From: an uncultured Lachnospiraceae bacterium
GTDB taxonomy: Bacteria; Bacillota; Clostridia; Lachnospirales; Lachnospiraceae
Length of the DNA stretch: 60,711 nt
Direction: 5' to 3'
NCBI GenBank assembly: GCA_902762955.1
Contig: CACWQH010000010.1
Location: forward strand, 1-60,711
The position numbers were made by a program, and so were the translations under genes. This document shows, one piece after another, positions 1-8,091 of the stretch; within the stretch, counting starts at the first letter, position 1; each line of letters begins with the position of its first letter. The notes below the pieces were generated by a model. That model did no database searches. It saw only the letters and a program-made list of their open reading frames with translations, and was not told where the DNA came from.

Positions 1-783
1 CGCTCTTTTCATAAGCAGAACAAAACCGAAAATTTCACTCCCGGATTCATCTGTGTTCTTCATACCTTTGGCAGAAGCCTCCAATGGAATCCTCATATTC
101 ACTGTCTCGTAACCGAAGGTGGTTTGGGAACTTCAAATACCTGGAGAAGAAATGTACATTTCAACTATACTTTTCTCCGCAATGCCTTCTGTACTGCTCT
201 GTTAAATGAACTTGAAGATAAAATCGGAAATTCTTTCAAACCCGTTAAAGCTTCAATATACAGAGAGCACCGTGACGGTTTTTATATTTATGCCAAGCCT
301 AACCAATGCTCTCCTTCACAGATAGCAAAATATATCGGAAGATATCTTGGCAGACCCGTTATTGCTACAAAGCGCATTGATAAATATGATGGTGAATCCG
401 TCACTTTCCATTACAACCGCCATGAGGACAACAAACTTATCATTGAAACAATCCCTACTATCGAATTTATGGAGCGTCTTATTCAGCATATACCTGAGAA
501 GAACTTTAAAATGATACGTTATTATGGTTTATATGCGAGGCACCGTTCAAGTGATTCCATTCTTATTAAAGCCGTTCCAAAGCAAAAGCATAAAATACTT
601 CTCAGTTTTAACCGCTGGCGCGAATCAATACTGCTTTCTTTTGGTTATGATCCTCTGCGTTGTCAATGCTGCAATAACGAAATGTCTATAATAGATATCT
701 ATTACAAACACAAACACGTTTCTCTGGAAGAATTATATGAAAGGTCAAAAACAAAATATCTTATCCGCCCTCCCGCTGCATAA
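1..783 (+). CDS. IS91-like Y2 transposase, 5' end outside window
   Basis: The frame is open from base 1, so the protein is cut by the window edge; an internal ATG at 124 is not the real start. The visible part (about 260 residues) carries the two signatures of IS91-type single-strand transposases. One is an HUH motif (HIH, within the run FGRSLQWNPHIHC) near base 100. The other is a YIGRY motif near base 330, giving two tyrosines spaced as expected for the catalytic Y2 pair. A CQCC-type cysteine cluster lies near the C-terminus (about base 660). IS91 elements move by rolling-circle transposition without inverted terminal repeats, so no ends can be marked here. The region just downstream is also accessory in character. 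The family call is firm; whether the element is intact cannot be seen. Confidence 0.9.
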   Translation, partial: RSFHKQNKTENFTPGFICVLHTFGRSLQWNPHIHCLVTEGGLGTSNTWRRNVHFNYTFLRNAFCTALLNELEDKIGNSFKPVKASIYREHRDGFYIYAKPNQCSPSQIAKYIGRYLGRPVIATKRIDKYDGESVTFHYNRHEDNKLIIETIPTIEFMERLIQHIPEKNFKMIRYYGLYARHRSSDSILIKAVPKQKHKILLSFNRWRESILLSFGYDPLRCQCCNNEMSIIDIYYKHKHVSLEELYERSKTKYLIRPPAA

Positions 784-843
784 TTTTCTGTCATAGACAG
801 CCTCACTATGATACAATAAAACTACACAAAGGAGGCACAATAT

Positions 844-1026
844 ATGGATGAACAAAAAAAGCTTATAGAGAAACTAAGAGAACAATATATCAAAAATCCT
901 CCGGAAGGTATGACCTCATCCATGGTCAGCAGGATGAGTGATGACGATTTACTGGATATGTCATACTTTCTTAATGAAGATTTATATGATGACGATGTAG
1001 GTGAAGAAGGGTTTTATATCTTCTAA
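844..1026 (+). CDS. small acidic hypothetical protein
   Basis: This is a 60-residue protein with a strong ribosome binding site (AAAGGAGG) a suitable distance before its ATG and an intrinsic terminator just after its stop. It is not recognised. The N-terminal third is basic and helical (MDEQKKLIEKLREQY). The C-terminal third is strongly acidic (DLYDDDVGEEGF). It starts 60 bp after the IS91-like transposase and may be transcribed with it as element cargo; that link is inference from spacing only. Confidence 0.6.
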   Translation: MDEQKKLIEKLREQYIKNPPEGMTSSMVSRMSDDDLLDMSYFLNEDLYDDDVGEEGFYIF

Positions 1027-1047
1027 AATCTATACCGTCTGTTCTCT

Positions 1048-1072
1048 ATGCCTGCTTTTGCAGGCATTTTTT
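1048..1072 (+). terminator. intrinsic terminator after the small ORF
   Basis: A perfect 8-bp stem (ATGCCTGC/GCAGGCAT) with a TTTT loop is followed by a run of T. It lies 22 bp after the stop of the 60-residue ORF. Confidence 0.85.
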
Positions 1073-1112
1073 GTTCAAGAGTTCTCCGTTAGGAGGACTT
1101 TCCTATAAAGTG

Positions 1113-1139
1113 AAAAAAGTGTGCCAATTTGGCACACTT
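1113..1139 (-). terminator. intrinsic terminator of the AAA/PD-(D/E)XK gene
   Basis: A near-perfect palindrome (stem GTGTGCC/GGCACAC with A/T extensions) is followed on the minus strand by six T. It lies about 80 bp past the stop of the minus-strand gene at 1217. Confidence 0.85.
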
Positions 1140-1216
1140 CATATCGTAATTTTCTATAACGTATTCTTCTATCATATACTGTCTGCTTTTTGATGTCATT
1201 TTGTAAAAATATATTA

Positions 1217-2947
1217 CTAATTATCATACTTCCCTACGATACAGCTCTTCTTACAGAAGCATATTCCGTAGGATTTTACACCCATATAACCGTCTTCAAG
1301 GACACCTTCTTCATACTTTTTATCTCTTATCTGGTCAAACGCTTTCTTAAGTCCTGCTTCCATCTCGTTATATTTCTTTCTTGTCTTTATCTCAAAGATG
1401 ATAGCCGGGTCTTTTGGTCGATTCGGATATAAAACTATATCCGGACGTCCATCTCCTTCCTCACGATTGGACTGCGGCATATAATTTGGTACACTATATA
1501 ACAGTGAAAGGAAAAATCCATGATAAAAGGCTTCGTCACTGTCAAATGTGCTTATGCTTTTAGCAAGTAATTCACTCACATAGTTTTCTATACCTTCTGT
1601 ATCTCCCTCCAGTACAGCCTTGTTCAGTACGCCTCTGTCCGTATCCTTTACCTGTTTGTCAAACCAGCTTCTTATCTGGGTTTCATATATACTTGCTATT
1701 TCATCGTTAGGTATCTTCATAGTTAGATAAATATATTTATCCTCTCTTCGTTCCGACACCTTCTTCATATATCCTGTAAAGAATAAGAAGTTCCAAAGGT
1801 TATCCTCTGATTCGTGGATGTCATCATAGGTGATATCTTCATGTATTTGCTTTTCTATCGTTCCACCATTTATCAGTATATCAAGCTCCCGCTTCATCTC
1901 CTCATCCGCATGCCATATCATATCCTTGATTATCTGATTAGATGAGGTATTGGCCCAGTAAGCTTCCGGAAATTTCATATGATTAATTGCTATGCTTGAT
2001 ACATACTTTATAATGCTCCATGGATTATATATTTCAGTCTGACCAAAAAGATAACCATCGTACCACTCTTTTGCTTCAGGTATCCTGTCCTCCATACCAT
2101 AATCTATGAGCATCTGTTCAGTTTCCCTTTGAGTAAAACCAAATGCTTCCTCATAGCCATTATTATATATAGAACTTATCTGAAGATGATTCAGCCCTGT
2201 AAATATACTCTCCTTGCTTATCCTTAAGCAGCCTGTAACCACACCAAACTGCAATGCATCGTTGGTTTTAAGCGCAGACTCAAACAGAGAACGTATAAAT
2301 CCAACCATCTCATCATAAAAGCCTTCATAGTAGGCATTTTCAAGCGGTACATCATATTCATCAAGAAGTATAATTACATTCTCGTTATGATACTTCTTAA
2401 GACACTCCGAAAGAGTCTTTAGTGCCGTTGCATAACGTCCTACTTCAAATTCGTATTTTTCTTTATCCAGAAATTCTTCATCATCAATCCCCATTGAAAG
2501 GTTTTTAAACATTCTTCTTTCTTCTTCAGATAATTTATTTGAATCCAATATATAATTATGCCGTGAATACTCACTCTTAATTTCATCTCTTAATGCTTTG
2601 AATGCCGCTTTAAAACCCGGTTGTTTAGCCGACTTAAGCGAAAGCTTGATAACAGGATACTTACCCATCATTGAAAGAATCTCATCAGAAGCATCCATTA
2701 TCTTCTTTCCTTCAAAGTACCTTTTTTTATCTATAATATTTCCATCCCTGTCATACTCGAGTTCAAAAAATGTACGAAGCATGGACAGTGCCAGCGTCTT
2801 ACCAAAACGTCTCGGACGTGTGAAAAGGGTTACTTTACCGCCTTTTTCCACCACGTCTCTTATAAGCATGGTTTTATCTATATAGTACATATCATTATCT
2901 ATAAATTCTTTATAGCCTTCATATCCTATACCAATCTTTTTCACCAT
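1217..2947 (-). CDS. AAA-ATPase-like / PD-(D/E)XK nuclease family protein
   Basis: This is a full-length member of the large AAA-ATPase-like family with a C-terminal PD-(D/E)XK domain (the AAA-ATPase_like/DUF1703 type), common in multiple copies in gut Clostridia and Bacteroidetes. The N-terminus has YIDKT then a P-loop-like RPRRFGKT at about residues 44-51. A Walker B-like IILLDEYDVPL lies near residue 190. The C-terminal nuclease-like motif (RPDIVLYP...FEIKTRKK) is near residues 500-520. A GTG two codons upstream (2953) is possible, but the AAGGAAAGAAGG site sits properly spaced before the ATG at 2947. The cellular role is unknown; a defence or mobile-element role is often guessed. Its position next to a transposase fits an accessory gene. 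Confidence 0.85.
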   Translation of the reverse strand: MVKKIGIGYEGYKEFIDNDMYYIDKTMLIRDVVEKGGKVTLFTRPRRFGKTLALSMLRTFFELEYDRDGNIIDKKRYFEGKKIMDASDEILSMMGKYPVIKLSLKSAKQPGFKAAFKALRDEIKSEYSRHNYILDSNKLSEEERRMFKNLSMGIDDEEFLDKEKYEFEVGRYATALKTLSECLKKYHNENVIILLDEYDVPLENAYYEGFYDEMVGFIRSLFESALKTNDALQFGVVTGCLRISKESIFTGLNHLQISSIYNNGYEEAFGFTQRETEQMLIDYGMEDRIPEAKEWYDGYLFGQTEIYNPWSIIKYVSSIAINHMKFPEAYWANTSSNQIIKDMIWHADEEMKRELDILINGGTIEKQIHEDITYDDIHESEDNLWNFLFFTGYMKKVSERREDKYIYLTMKIPNDEIASIYETQIRSWFDKQVKDTDRGVLNKAVLEGDTEGIENYVSELLAKSISTFDSDEAFYHGFFLSLLYSVPNYMPQSNREEGDGRPDIVLYPNRPKDPAIIFEIKTRKKYNEMEAGLKKAFDQIRDKKYEEGVLEDGYMGVKSYGICFCKKSCIVGKYDN

Positions 2948-3108
2948 CTGCACCTTCTTTCCTTTTACACTGATTTAACCTTTTTACTGTTCTAACTTTA
3001 ACATAAATTATTATTAATATCAATAATAATACAGTTTGCTTTTTTATGTATATTAATTACATTTTATGGAAATACTTCTTTTGAAATAAATGAAAAGGAG
3101 TATTTTTT

Positions 3109-3297
3109 ATGAACAACAATTTATCAGAACTCGAATTACAGAATCTCCGTCACCTTATAGGCGGATATGAAACTACTAACTGTAAGATGACGGCTTATGC
3201 CAACGAAGCAAGCGACCCACAGGTTAAGGCTTTCTTTCAGGAGGCAGTAACCTCTTCAAACGAAAACAAACAGACACTTATGAAGTTTCTTCACTAA
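3109..3297 (+). CDS. small helical protein, CotF/ferritin-like half
   Basis: This is a 62-residue, almost entirely helical protein (LSELELQNLRHLIGGYETTN, then VKAFFQEAVTSSNENKQTLM), with an AAAAGGAG ribosome binding site. The pattern of two amphipathic helices resembles one helical pair of CotF-type spore coat or ferritin-like proteins. The next gene, 49 bp downstream, is a clearer CotF-family member, so the two probably form one transcript ending at the terminator at 3596. Spore coat is the family name only. These proteins also occur in lineages where sporulation is not seen, so the actual role is open. Confidence 0.6.
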   Translation: MNNNLSELELQNLRHLIGGYETTNCKMTAYANEASDPQVKAFFQEAVTSSNENKQTLMKFLH

Positions 3298-3346
3298 TTT
3301 ACATCCCATAACAAATCAAAAGGTTCATTAAGAAAGGAATAATAAA

Positions 3347-3589
3347 ATGGAAGAAAAGACTATGGTTGCAGATACTTTAGATGGTATCAATTCAGAATTA
3401 AAGAAATATGCAGATATGATTCCACAGACAGAAAACAAGGAATTAAAGCAGACCTTAAAGCAGTTCAGAAATGCATGTGAGATGTCACAGGAACAGATTT
3501 ACTCCATCGCACGCGAGCGTCAGTACTATGTTCCTGCCGCAAAAGCAACTGATGAAGAAATCTCCCACGTAAGAAGCTTATTCAGCTAA
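3347..3589 (+). CDS. CotF-family spore coat-like protein
   Basis: This 80-residue protein matches the small Coat_F family in layout. It has an N-terminal DKTM-like start (MEEKTMVADTLDGINSEL), a central PQTENKELKQTLKQFRN helix and the typical tail YYVPAAKATDEEISHVRSLF. The ribosome binding site is GAAAGGAATAAT. It follows the 62-residue relative and ends 6 bp before a strong terminator. The family is known from spore coats in Bacillus and Clostridium. Location in this organism is not shown by the sequence. Confidence 0.8.
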   Translation: MEEKTMVADTLDGINSELKKYADMIPQTENKELKQTLKQFRNACEMSQEQIYSIARERQYYVPAAKATDEEISHVRSLFS

Positions 3590-3595
3590 ATGATA

Positions 3596-3632
3596 TCGAC
3601 CGGAGCATATCAATGCTCCGGTCGAAATTTCT
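3596..3632 (+). terminator. intrinsic terminator of the CotF-like pair
   Basis: A perfect 13-bp stem (TCGACCGGAGCAT and its complement) with a 4-nt loop is followed by a T-rich run (ATTTCTTT). Confidence 0.9.
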
Positions 3633-3738
3633 TTAAAAATATATTATTTATTTCTTTATTTAGACTGCAGGAATACTATCGCAAAGGATGATAAAAGATA
3701 CCGCATCCTTGTCTTTGAGATAAAGTAAATATAAGCTT

Positions 3739-3915
3739 CTAAATCTGATGTCTTACAACCTTGTATTCGTCTCCGTCCTTATAATACGGACAACCCTTGA
3801 AGTTACTCGATACAAGTCTTCCGTAGTCATCCTCATCCATATTTACATCACAATAATACTCTTCATATTCATCATCATATGCAAAATATGCACATGTATC
3901 ACAGCTTGTCTGCAT
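3739..3915 (-). CDS. DUF6472-like small CxxC protein
   Basis: This 58-residue ORF begins MQTSCDTCAYFAYDDEYEEY and has YCDVNMDEDD in the middle and GCPYYKDGDEYKVVR near the end. The four cysteines (CxxC, then C, then CPYY) suggest a small metal-binding fold. The pattern matches a short conserved Lachnospiraceae family of unknown function, DUF6472, from memory. An AAGGTGG site in the last codons of the preceding GT8-PlsC gene provides initiation, and only 14 bp separate the two, so it is the last gene of that cluster. It is easy to miss because of its length. The function is unknown. Confidence 0.8.
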   Translation of the reverse strand: MQTSCDTCAYFAYDDEYEEYYCDVNMDEDDYGRLVSSNFKGCPYYKDGDEYKVVRHQI

Positions 3916-3929
3916 AAATTAGCACCACC

Positions 3930-5732
3930 TTATTCATCACAAGTATATTTAAGCGGTATTCCGTAGGTTGTTTCATATATTTCCTTCCATACGGCATAGT
4001 TTTTATCCATCATTTCCTTTACATTGACTGCGCGGCTCTTGTCAGGATCCGGATAAATAGGTTCGGATACATGGATAGTGTATTCCTGAACCGGAAGTCC
4101 TCCTTCACCCGGCACATTGCTGTCCTCCATAGTTATAAAACAAGGGAGTACCGGAACATTATTTTTAGCTGCAAAGGTATATCCGCCCTTCTTTAAAGGC
4201 TTCGGCTTTTTATAGTTCCACCACATACTCTGTTCAGGATATATAAGTATGAAATGTCCCTTTTGAAGTATTGTATCCACAGCCTTTATAAACTTCTTCA
4301 TAGTCTCCTTGTTGGAGCTTAACGGAAGTGTGTTACAGTTACGCATCAAAAGACCATAAAAGCCCGGAAAGCTGGTATAGTTTCCCTCTCGTATAATTCT
4401 AAAGAACTTACGTCTTCTCTGTCTTGATTTTTCATAAGTTATATGCATGGCAAAGCTGTCCATGGCATTGAAATGGTTACAGGTAATAATTGCTCCGCTC
4501 TTAAGATTTCTGTAGTTTTCTATACCCTTTATCTCTTTTATGATAAACTGCTTTTTCCTAATCATAGTATTGAGAAACCACCTTGCAAGCCTAAAGGCAT
4601 ATCTGGTTCTCATACGATTGGACATATTTTTTCTAAGATAGTCAACCTCATCAGGCATAAGCTCTCTTCCCGGTGGATCATCCTCCACATCCTCGTCAAA
4701 TCTGCCTTCCTTTTCGTACTGTTCTATCTTCTTTATGATATCCTGTCTGGTTATCTTAGGCTGGTCTATACCAAGATATTTGTGGAGGTAATTATCCTCC
4801 CTTTGCATCTCGTCTATAGCGATATGCTCAAGTCTTTCTCCGACCTCATCAAAGGCTTTATTGTCAGCCGCCGTACGCTCGTCATACTCCTTTTTAAGCA
4901 TCGGATAAAACATGGTTTCCTTGGAAATGTCCCAATAAATCTTTGAATTTCTTATACCCTTACTGTGCCAAGGCTTAACTGCATAGGCATAGTGAATTAT
5001 ACTAACATCCTTTAAATCGCGGTCTACCGGATCTGAAGTCTGATAATTCCACCTCTTATCGATCCAAAGTATCTTATCCTGACATATGATATTAAGATAA
5101 TCCTCGTCCTGTGTAACTACAAAGGTATATTCATTTATCAAATCTACGAATTTCTGTAAAATGTTCTGTCTCCTGAACTGTCTGCTGTTTATAACCAGAA
5201 CTCCGGCATTAAAATAAGCCATCCTGCTTATACCAAGCACCTGTTCAACATAACTGCCAAAGATATCATGATTTACCATAACCTGTTCATTTGCGGCACC
5301 AACATAGTTTTTTCCGAGTTCATACTGATAAAGCTTTGCAACATCATCCAAAACAATTATATCCGCATCCAGATATAGAACCTTATCATACTGTGGGAAC
5401 ATATCCGCTATAAACATTCTGTAATAGGTTGTATATGAATAATAATCCCTTATTGACAGTTTCTTTCTTATCTTATCAATTCTTTTTGTTACATTTTCAA
5501 AGCTGATGGTAACATTTTCAGTTTCCATCTCCTTTATTCTTTCCTGATTCTGATTGGTTATATCCTCATGAAGAATATGTATGTTGTATTGATTTTCAGG
5601 ACTTGTATTATTGATAAGCGATTTAAGACATGCCGCAAAATACTTGACATACTTATCATCAATTGCAAAAAATACCGGGATTAACCGACTCTTTCTCATC
5701 AATCTTCTATCCATAAAATTAAGGCTGCTCAT
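3930..5732 (-). CDS. GT8 glycosyltransferase fused to PlsC-like acyltransferase
   Basis: This is a 600-residue two-domain enzyme. Residues about 15-290 are a GT8 glycosyltransferase with the metal-binding DxD in LYLDADIIV (near residue 122) and the later NAGVLVINSRQFR motif. Residues about 390-580 are a PlsC/LPLAT-type acyltransferase. It has the HX4D catalytic motif NHFNAMD near residue 419 and a YPEQSMWW motif near residue 499 at the acceptor-binding (EGT-like) position. An acidic linker joins them. No signal peptide or clear transmembrane segment is seen, so it probably works at the inner membrane face. A GGAG site precedes the ATG, and its start overlaps the upstream GT8 gene by 14 bp. 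Sugar transfer plus acylation suggests synthesis of an acylated glycolipid or surface glycan; the substrates are not known. Confidence 0.85.
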   Translation of the reverse strand: MSSLNFMDRRLMRKSRLIPVFFAIDDKYVKYFAACLKSLINNTSPENQYNIHILHEDITNQNQERIKEMETENVTISFENVTKRIDKIRKKLSIRDYYSYTTYYRMFIADMFPQYDKVLYLDADIIVLDDVAKLYQYELGKNYVGAANEQVMVNHDIFGSYVEQVLGISRMAYFNAGVLVINSRQFRRQNILQKFVDLINEYTFVVTQDEDYLNIICQDKILWIDKRWNYQTSDPVDRDLKDVSIIHYAYAVKPWHSKGIRNSKIYWDISKETMFYPMLKKEYDERTAADNKAFDEVGERLEHIAIDEMQREDNYLHKYLGIDQPKITRQDIIKKIEQYEKEGRFDEDVEDDPPGRELMPDEVDYLRKNMSNRMRTRYAFRLARWFLNTMIRKKQFIIKEIKGIENYRNLKSGAIITCNHFNAMDSFAMHITYEKSRQRRRKFFRIIREGNYTSFPGFYGLLMRNCNTLPLSSNKETMKKFIKAVDTILQKGHFILIYPEQSMWWNYKKPKPLKKGGYTFAAKNNVPVLPCFITMEDSNVPGEGGLPVQEYTIHVSEPIYPDPDKSRAVNVKEMMDKNYAVWKEIYETTYGIPLKYTCDE

Positions 5733-6549
5733 CTTCCAACTTCTCCTTCCAGTCTAAATATTCGTCTAAGATATCATCAAATTGGTTATACCTAAAAACC
5801 TTTTTCATTCTATCTATATGCCACTGCTTTACATTTTCCGTATGCGGATACGGAAGATAAAAAAGTCTCTTTGAAAAATGTCTTACCACAGTTGATTTAT
5901 GCAAAAACTTCTGGTCATTAAATTTCTGTGGAAGCATCCTCTTTCTCGTGGTACTTCTGATTATGGCACTTTGGTCCGCAAAGGTAAGCTTCTTAATCTT
6001 TATAAGCTCTCTTGCCTTATCAAATAATCCTGTTTCCCTGCATTTTTTCATGTTAAACAAAAGCACGCCCGCATTGATATAATTGGGATATATGAGGTAT
6101 TTTCCATAGTGATCCCTGGCTGCCGCATACTCATAATCCGAAACATCATGATTATAAAGAAGTGCGATATCCCTGTTAAACATGATATCTGCATCAAGGT
6201 AAAGAATTTTATCCGGTATATCGGGAAGCATATCCATAAAAAGCCTTATAAGCGTATAAGGTGAACAATAGCACTGCTCATTTGGACTGCCCGCAAATTC
6301 CCTGTTATAAATATCCGTCACATCTATGCATTTTATCTCATTATCGGAATTGTATTTTTTAGCCGCTTGGCTAAGTATATCTATCTGACGTTTTGTGATT
6401 GGAGTGTATTCCTCCTTGATAAAGGAAACATCCATTGTGAGTATATAAAAATTAAATGGTTCTTTGACCTTGGTACGCTTTAAAACAGACAGCATACTTG
6501 TCATAACTCCGTCAAAGACCTTATAATTACCGGCATATAGTATATTCAT
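5719..6549 (-). CDS. GT8-family glycosyltransferase
   Basis: This 276-residue single-domain GT8 enzyme starts with MNILYAGNYKVFDGVMTSML. It carries the DxD motif in ILYLDADIMF (near residue 115), the NAGVLLFNMKKCR stretch and a C-terminal HFSKRLFYLPYPH segment typical of the family. GT8 enzymes use UDP- or other nucleotide sugars with retention of configuration. An AAGGG site precedes the ATG. It is second in the cluster, after a PlsC-like gene, and its end overlaps the GT8-PlsC fusion gene by 14 bp, which indicates coupled translation. The acceptor is not deducible. Confidence 0.85.
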   Translation of the reverse strand: MNILYAGNYKVFDGVMTSMLSVLKRTKVKEPFNFYILTMDVSFIKEEYTPITKRQIDILSQAAKKYNSDNEIKCIDVTDIYNREFAGSPNEQCYCSPYTLIRLFMDMLPDIPDKILYLDADIMFNRDIALLYNHDVSDYEYAAARDHYGKYLIYPNYINAGVLLFNMKKCRETGLFDKARELIKIKKLTFADQSAIIRSTTRKRMLPQKFNDQKFLHKSTVVRHFSKRLFYLPYPHTENVKQWHIDRMKKVFRYNQFDDILDEYLDWKEKLEDEQP

Positions 6550-6641
6550 AACAAACCCTTTTTATAACTTATCATTTTTTTACTTAACTATCAATAATTT
6601 ATCCGGAAAAATATATCAATCCGTTATCTGTAATAATTATA

Positions 6642-7430
6642 TCAATCCGGCTTTTTTATATAACGAACCTTTTCAACCGTATTATTTTCACTTCTCTTGA
6701 CCATTATATCATACACACTGTCACGAAGCAGCTTTCTGCTTTCAACAACCGGAACATTATCCTCCGGATAAAACGGTCCGTCCACATAAGTAACCATCCT
6801 TATACCACCGAAAAAGAATCTCTTTTGATAGGTATTGGTAAAGCAAAAAACAGGAGTTTTATATTTTACCGGATACCCAAAGGATTTATCCGTAAATGGT
6901 CTGATATGTGTATAAAACGGCCATATATGAGCCTCAGGATATATGGTTATGCAATCCTTTACCTTACATACCCGCCTTTCAAGAGACTTCATAAAATTAA
7001 TCATAGCCTTTTTATCATCCGGCAACGGAATTGCACCAAGACACGGTGTAATATGTCCGAATATAGGCATGGAAACATTATCGGGATGAACAATAACCGA
7101 TACATTTTTAGGCATACATATCATGGACGGTATAAGTGCATCGGCACCCGCATTGGTATGATTGCCATATAGGAAAAAGCCCTTATCTTCCTTCTTTTTT
7201 AAATGCTCCTTTATAACCTGCCTGTTCACTATCCTGTGACCGTAGACAAGCTTAAGATATAAAAAAGCAATCGGCTTTGCAAATATTACGTAGATGATAA
7301 ATCTTGCTATCCTTCTTCCGACACCGCCGTCATAATCATAGCTTTCATCTATCCTTCTGGCATCAATTTTTGCCTTTGCAAATTCATCCTCTAATTCATT
7401 TTCATAATATATAACTTTTCTTTTTTCCAT
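6642..7430 (-). CDS. PlsC-like (1-acyl-glycerol-3-phosphate) acyltransferase
   Basis: This protein of about 262 residues has an LPLAT/PlsC core. The motif region reads FFLYGNHTNAGADALIPSM. The histidine and aspartate are separated by five residues instead of the usual four (HX5D), so activity deserves caution. YPEAHIWPFY occupies the acceptor-site position, and PVFCFTNTY is a later core strand. A hydrophobic stretch (IARFIIYVIFAKPIAFLYLKL) precedes the catalytic region. An upstream TTG (7442) is in frame, but the ATG at 7430 is the more natural start; the ribosome binding site is weak in either case. It leads the GT8/acyltransferase cluster. Confidence 0.8.
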   Translation of the reverse strand: MEKRKVIYYENELEDEFAKAKIDARRIDESYDYDGGVGRRIARFIIYVIFAKPIAFLYLKLVYGHRIVNRQVIKEHLKKKEDKGFFLYGNHTNAGADALIPSMICMPKNVSVIVHPDNVSMPIFGHITPCLGAIPLPDDKKAMINFMKSLERRVCKVKDCITIYPEAHIWPFYTHIRPFTDKSFGYPVKYKTPVFCFTNTYQKRFFFGGIRMVTYVDGPFYPEDNVPVVESRKLLRDSVYDIMVKRSENNTVEKVRYIKKPD

Positions 7431-7511
7431 ATAAATCTTCAATAAAATTTTAACAATTTTACTTTATAAACTAATGATCATATATCATTTATATCTATTA
7501 AATAATTAAAC

Positions 7512-8090
7512 TTATACATACTCCATGCCCAGAGTAAGAGCTTTCATGTTCATATCTATAAACTCCGGCTTAAGCTTACTTTTAAGAACCTTTTTTACAG
7601 ACTCTTCCGAAAGCTCTGCGGCTCCTGTTTTTATAATTGTACCCACCAAAGCCACATTTACAACCTTGGAGGAGCCACATTCCTCACATATTTTGTTGCC
7701 GTCGACAACTATAACCCTGTCAACCTTTGACTTAATATAATCAATCATCTTACGGCTGTCATACTCGATTCCCGCAAGGGAAGCAGTTACCGGACATATA
7801 GGATTGTCGCAGACGATAACTATACCCTCCGGTTTTAGATATGGAAGATTTCTTACTGCCTCTCCCGGCTCAAATGCTATAAGTATATCTGCCTTTTTAA
7901 GCGGTACAAGAGGCGAACAATCCTTACTGTCAATCCTTACATGACTGACAACACATCCTCCTCTTTGTGCCATACCGATGGTCTCGGCAGTCCTTGCAAA
8001 TTTTCCTTCCTCCATGGCTGCCTGTGCAAGTATTCTTGAGGCAAGCACAGTACCCTGTCCGCCGACACCGCAAAGTAATAAGCTCTTCAT
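7512..8090 (-). CDS. iorB: indolepyruvate oxidoreductase subunit beta
   Basis: This is a 192-residue beta (gamma-domain) subunit of 2-oxoacid:ferredoxin oxidoreductase, indolepyruvate type. The N-terminus MKSLLLCGVGGQGTVLASRI and the following ETIGMAQRGGCVVSHVRI are characteristic. With IorA it oxidatively decarboxylates arylpyruvates (indole-, phenyl- and hydroxyphenylpyruvate) to aryl-acetyl-CoA and reduces ferredoxin in the cytoplasm. Its ATG lies one base after the iorA stop, and its ribosome binding site (GAGGA) is inside the last iorA codons, so translation is coupled. Length is normal for the family. Confidence 0.93.
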   Translation of the reverse strand: MKSLLLCGVGGQGTVLASRILAQAAMEEGKFARTAETIGMAQRGGCVVSHVRIDSKDCSPLVPLKKADILIAFEPGEAVRNLPYLKPEGIVIVCDNPICPVTASLAGIEYDSRKMIDYIKSKVDRVIVVDGNKICEECGSSKVVNVALVGTIIKTGAAELSEESVKKVLKSKLKPEFIDMNMKALTLGMEYV

Positions 8091-8091
8091 A

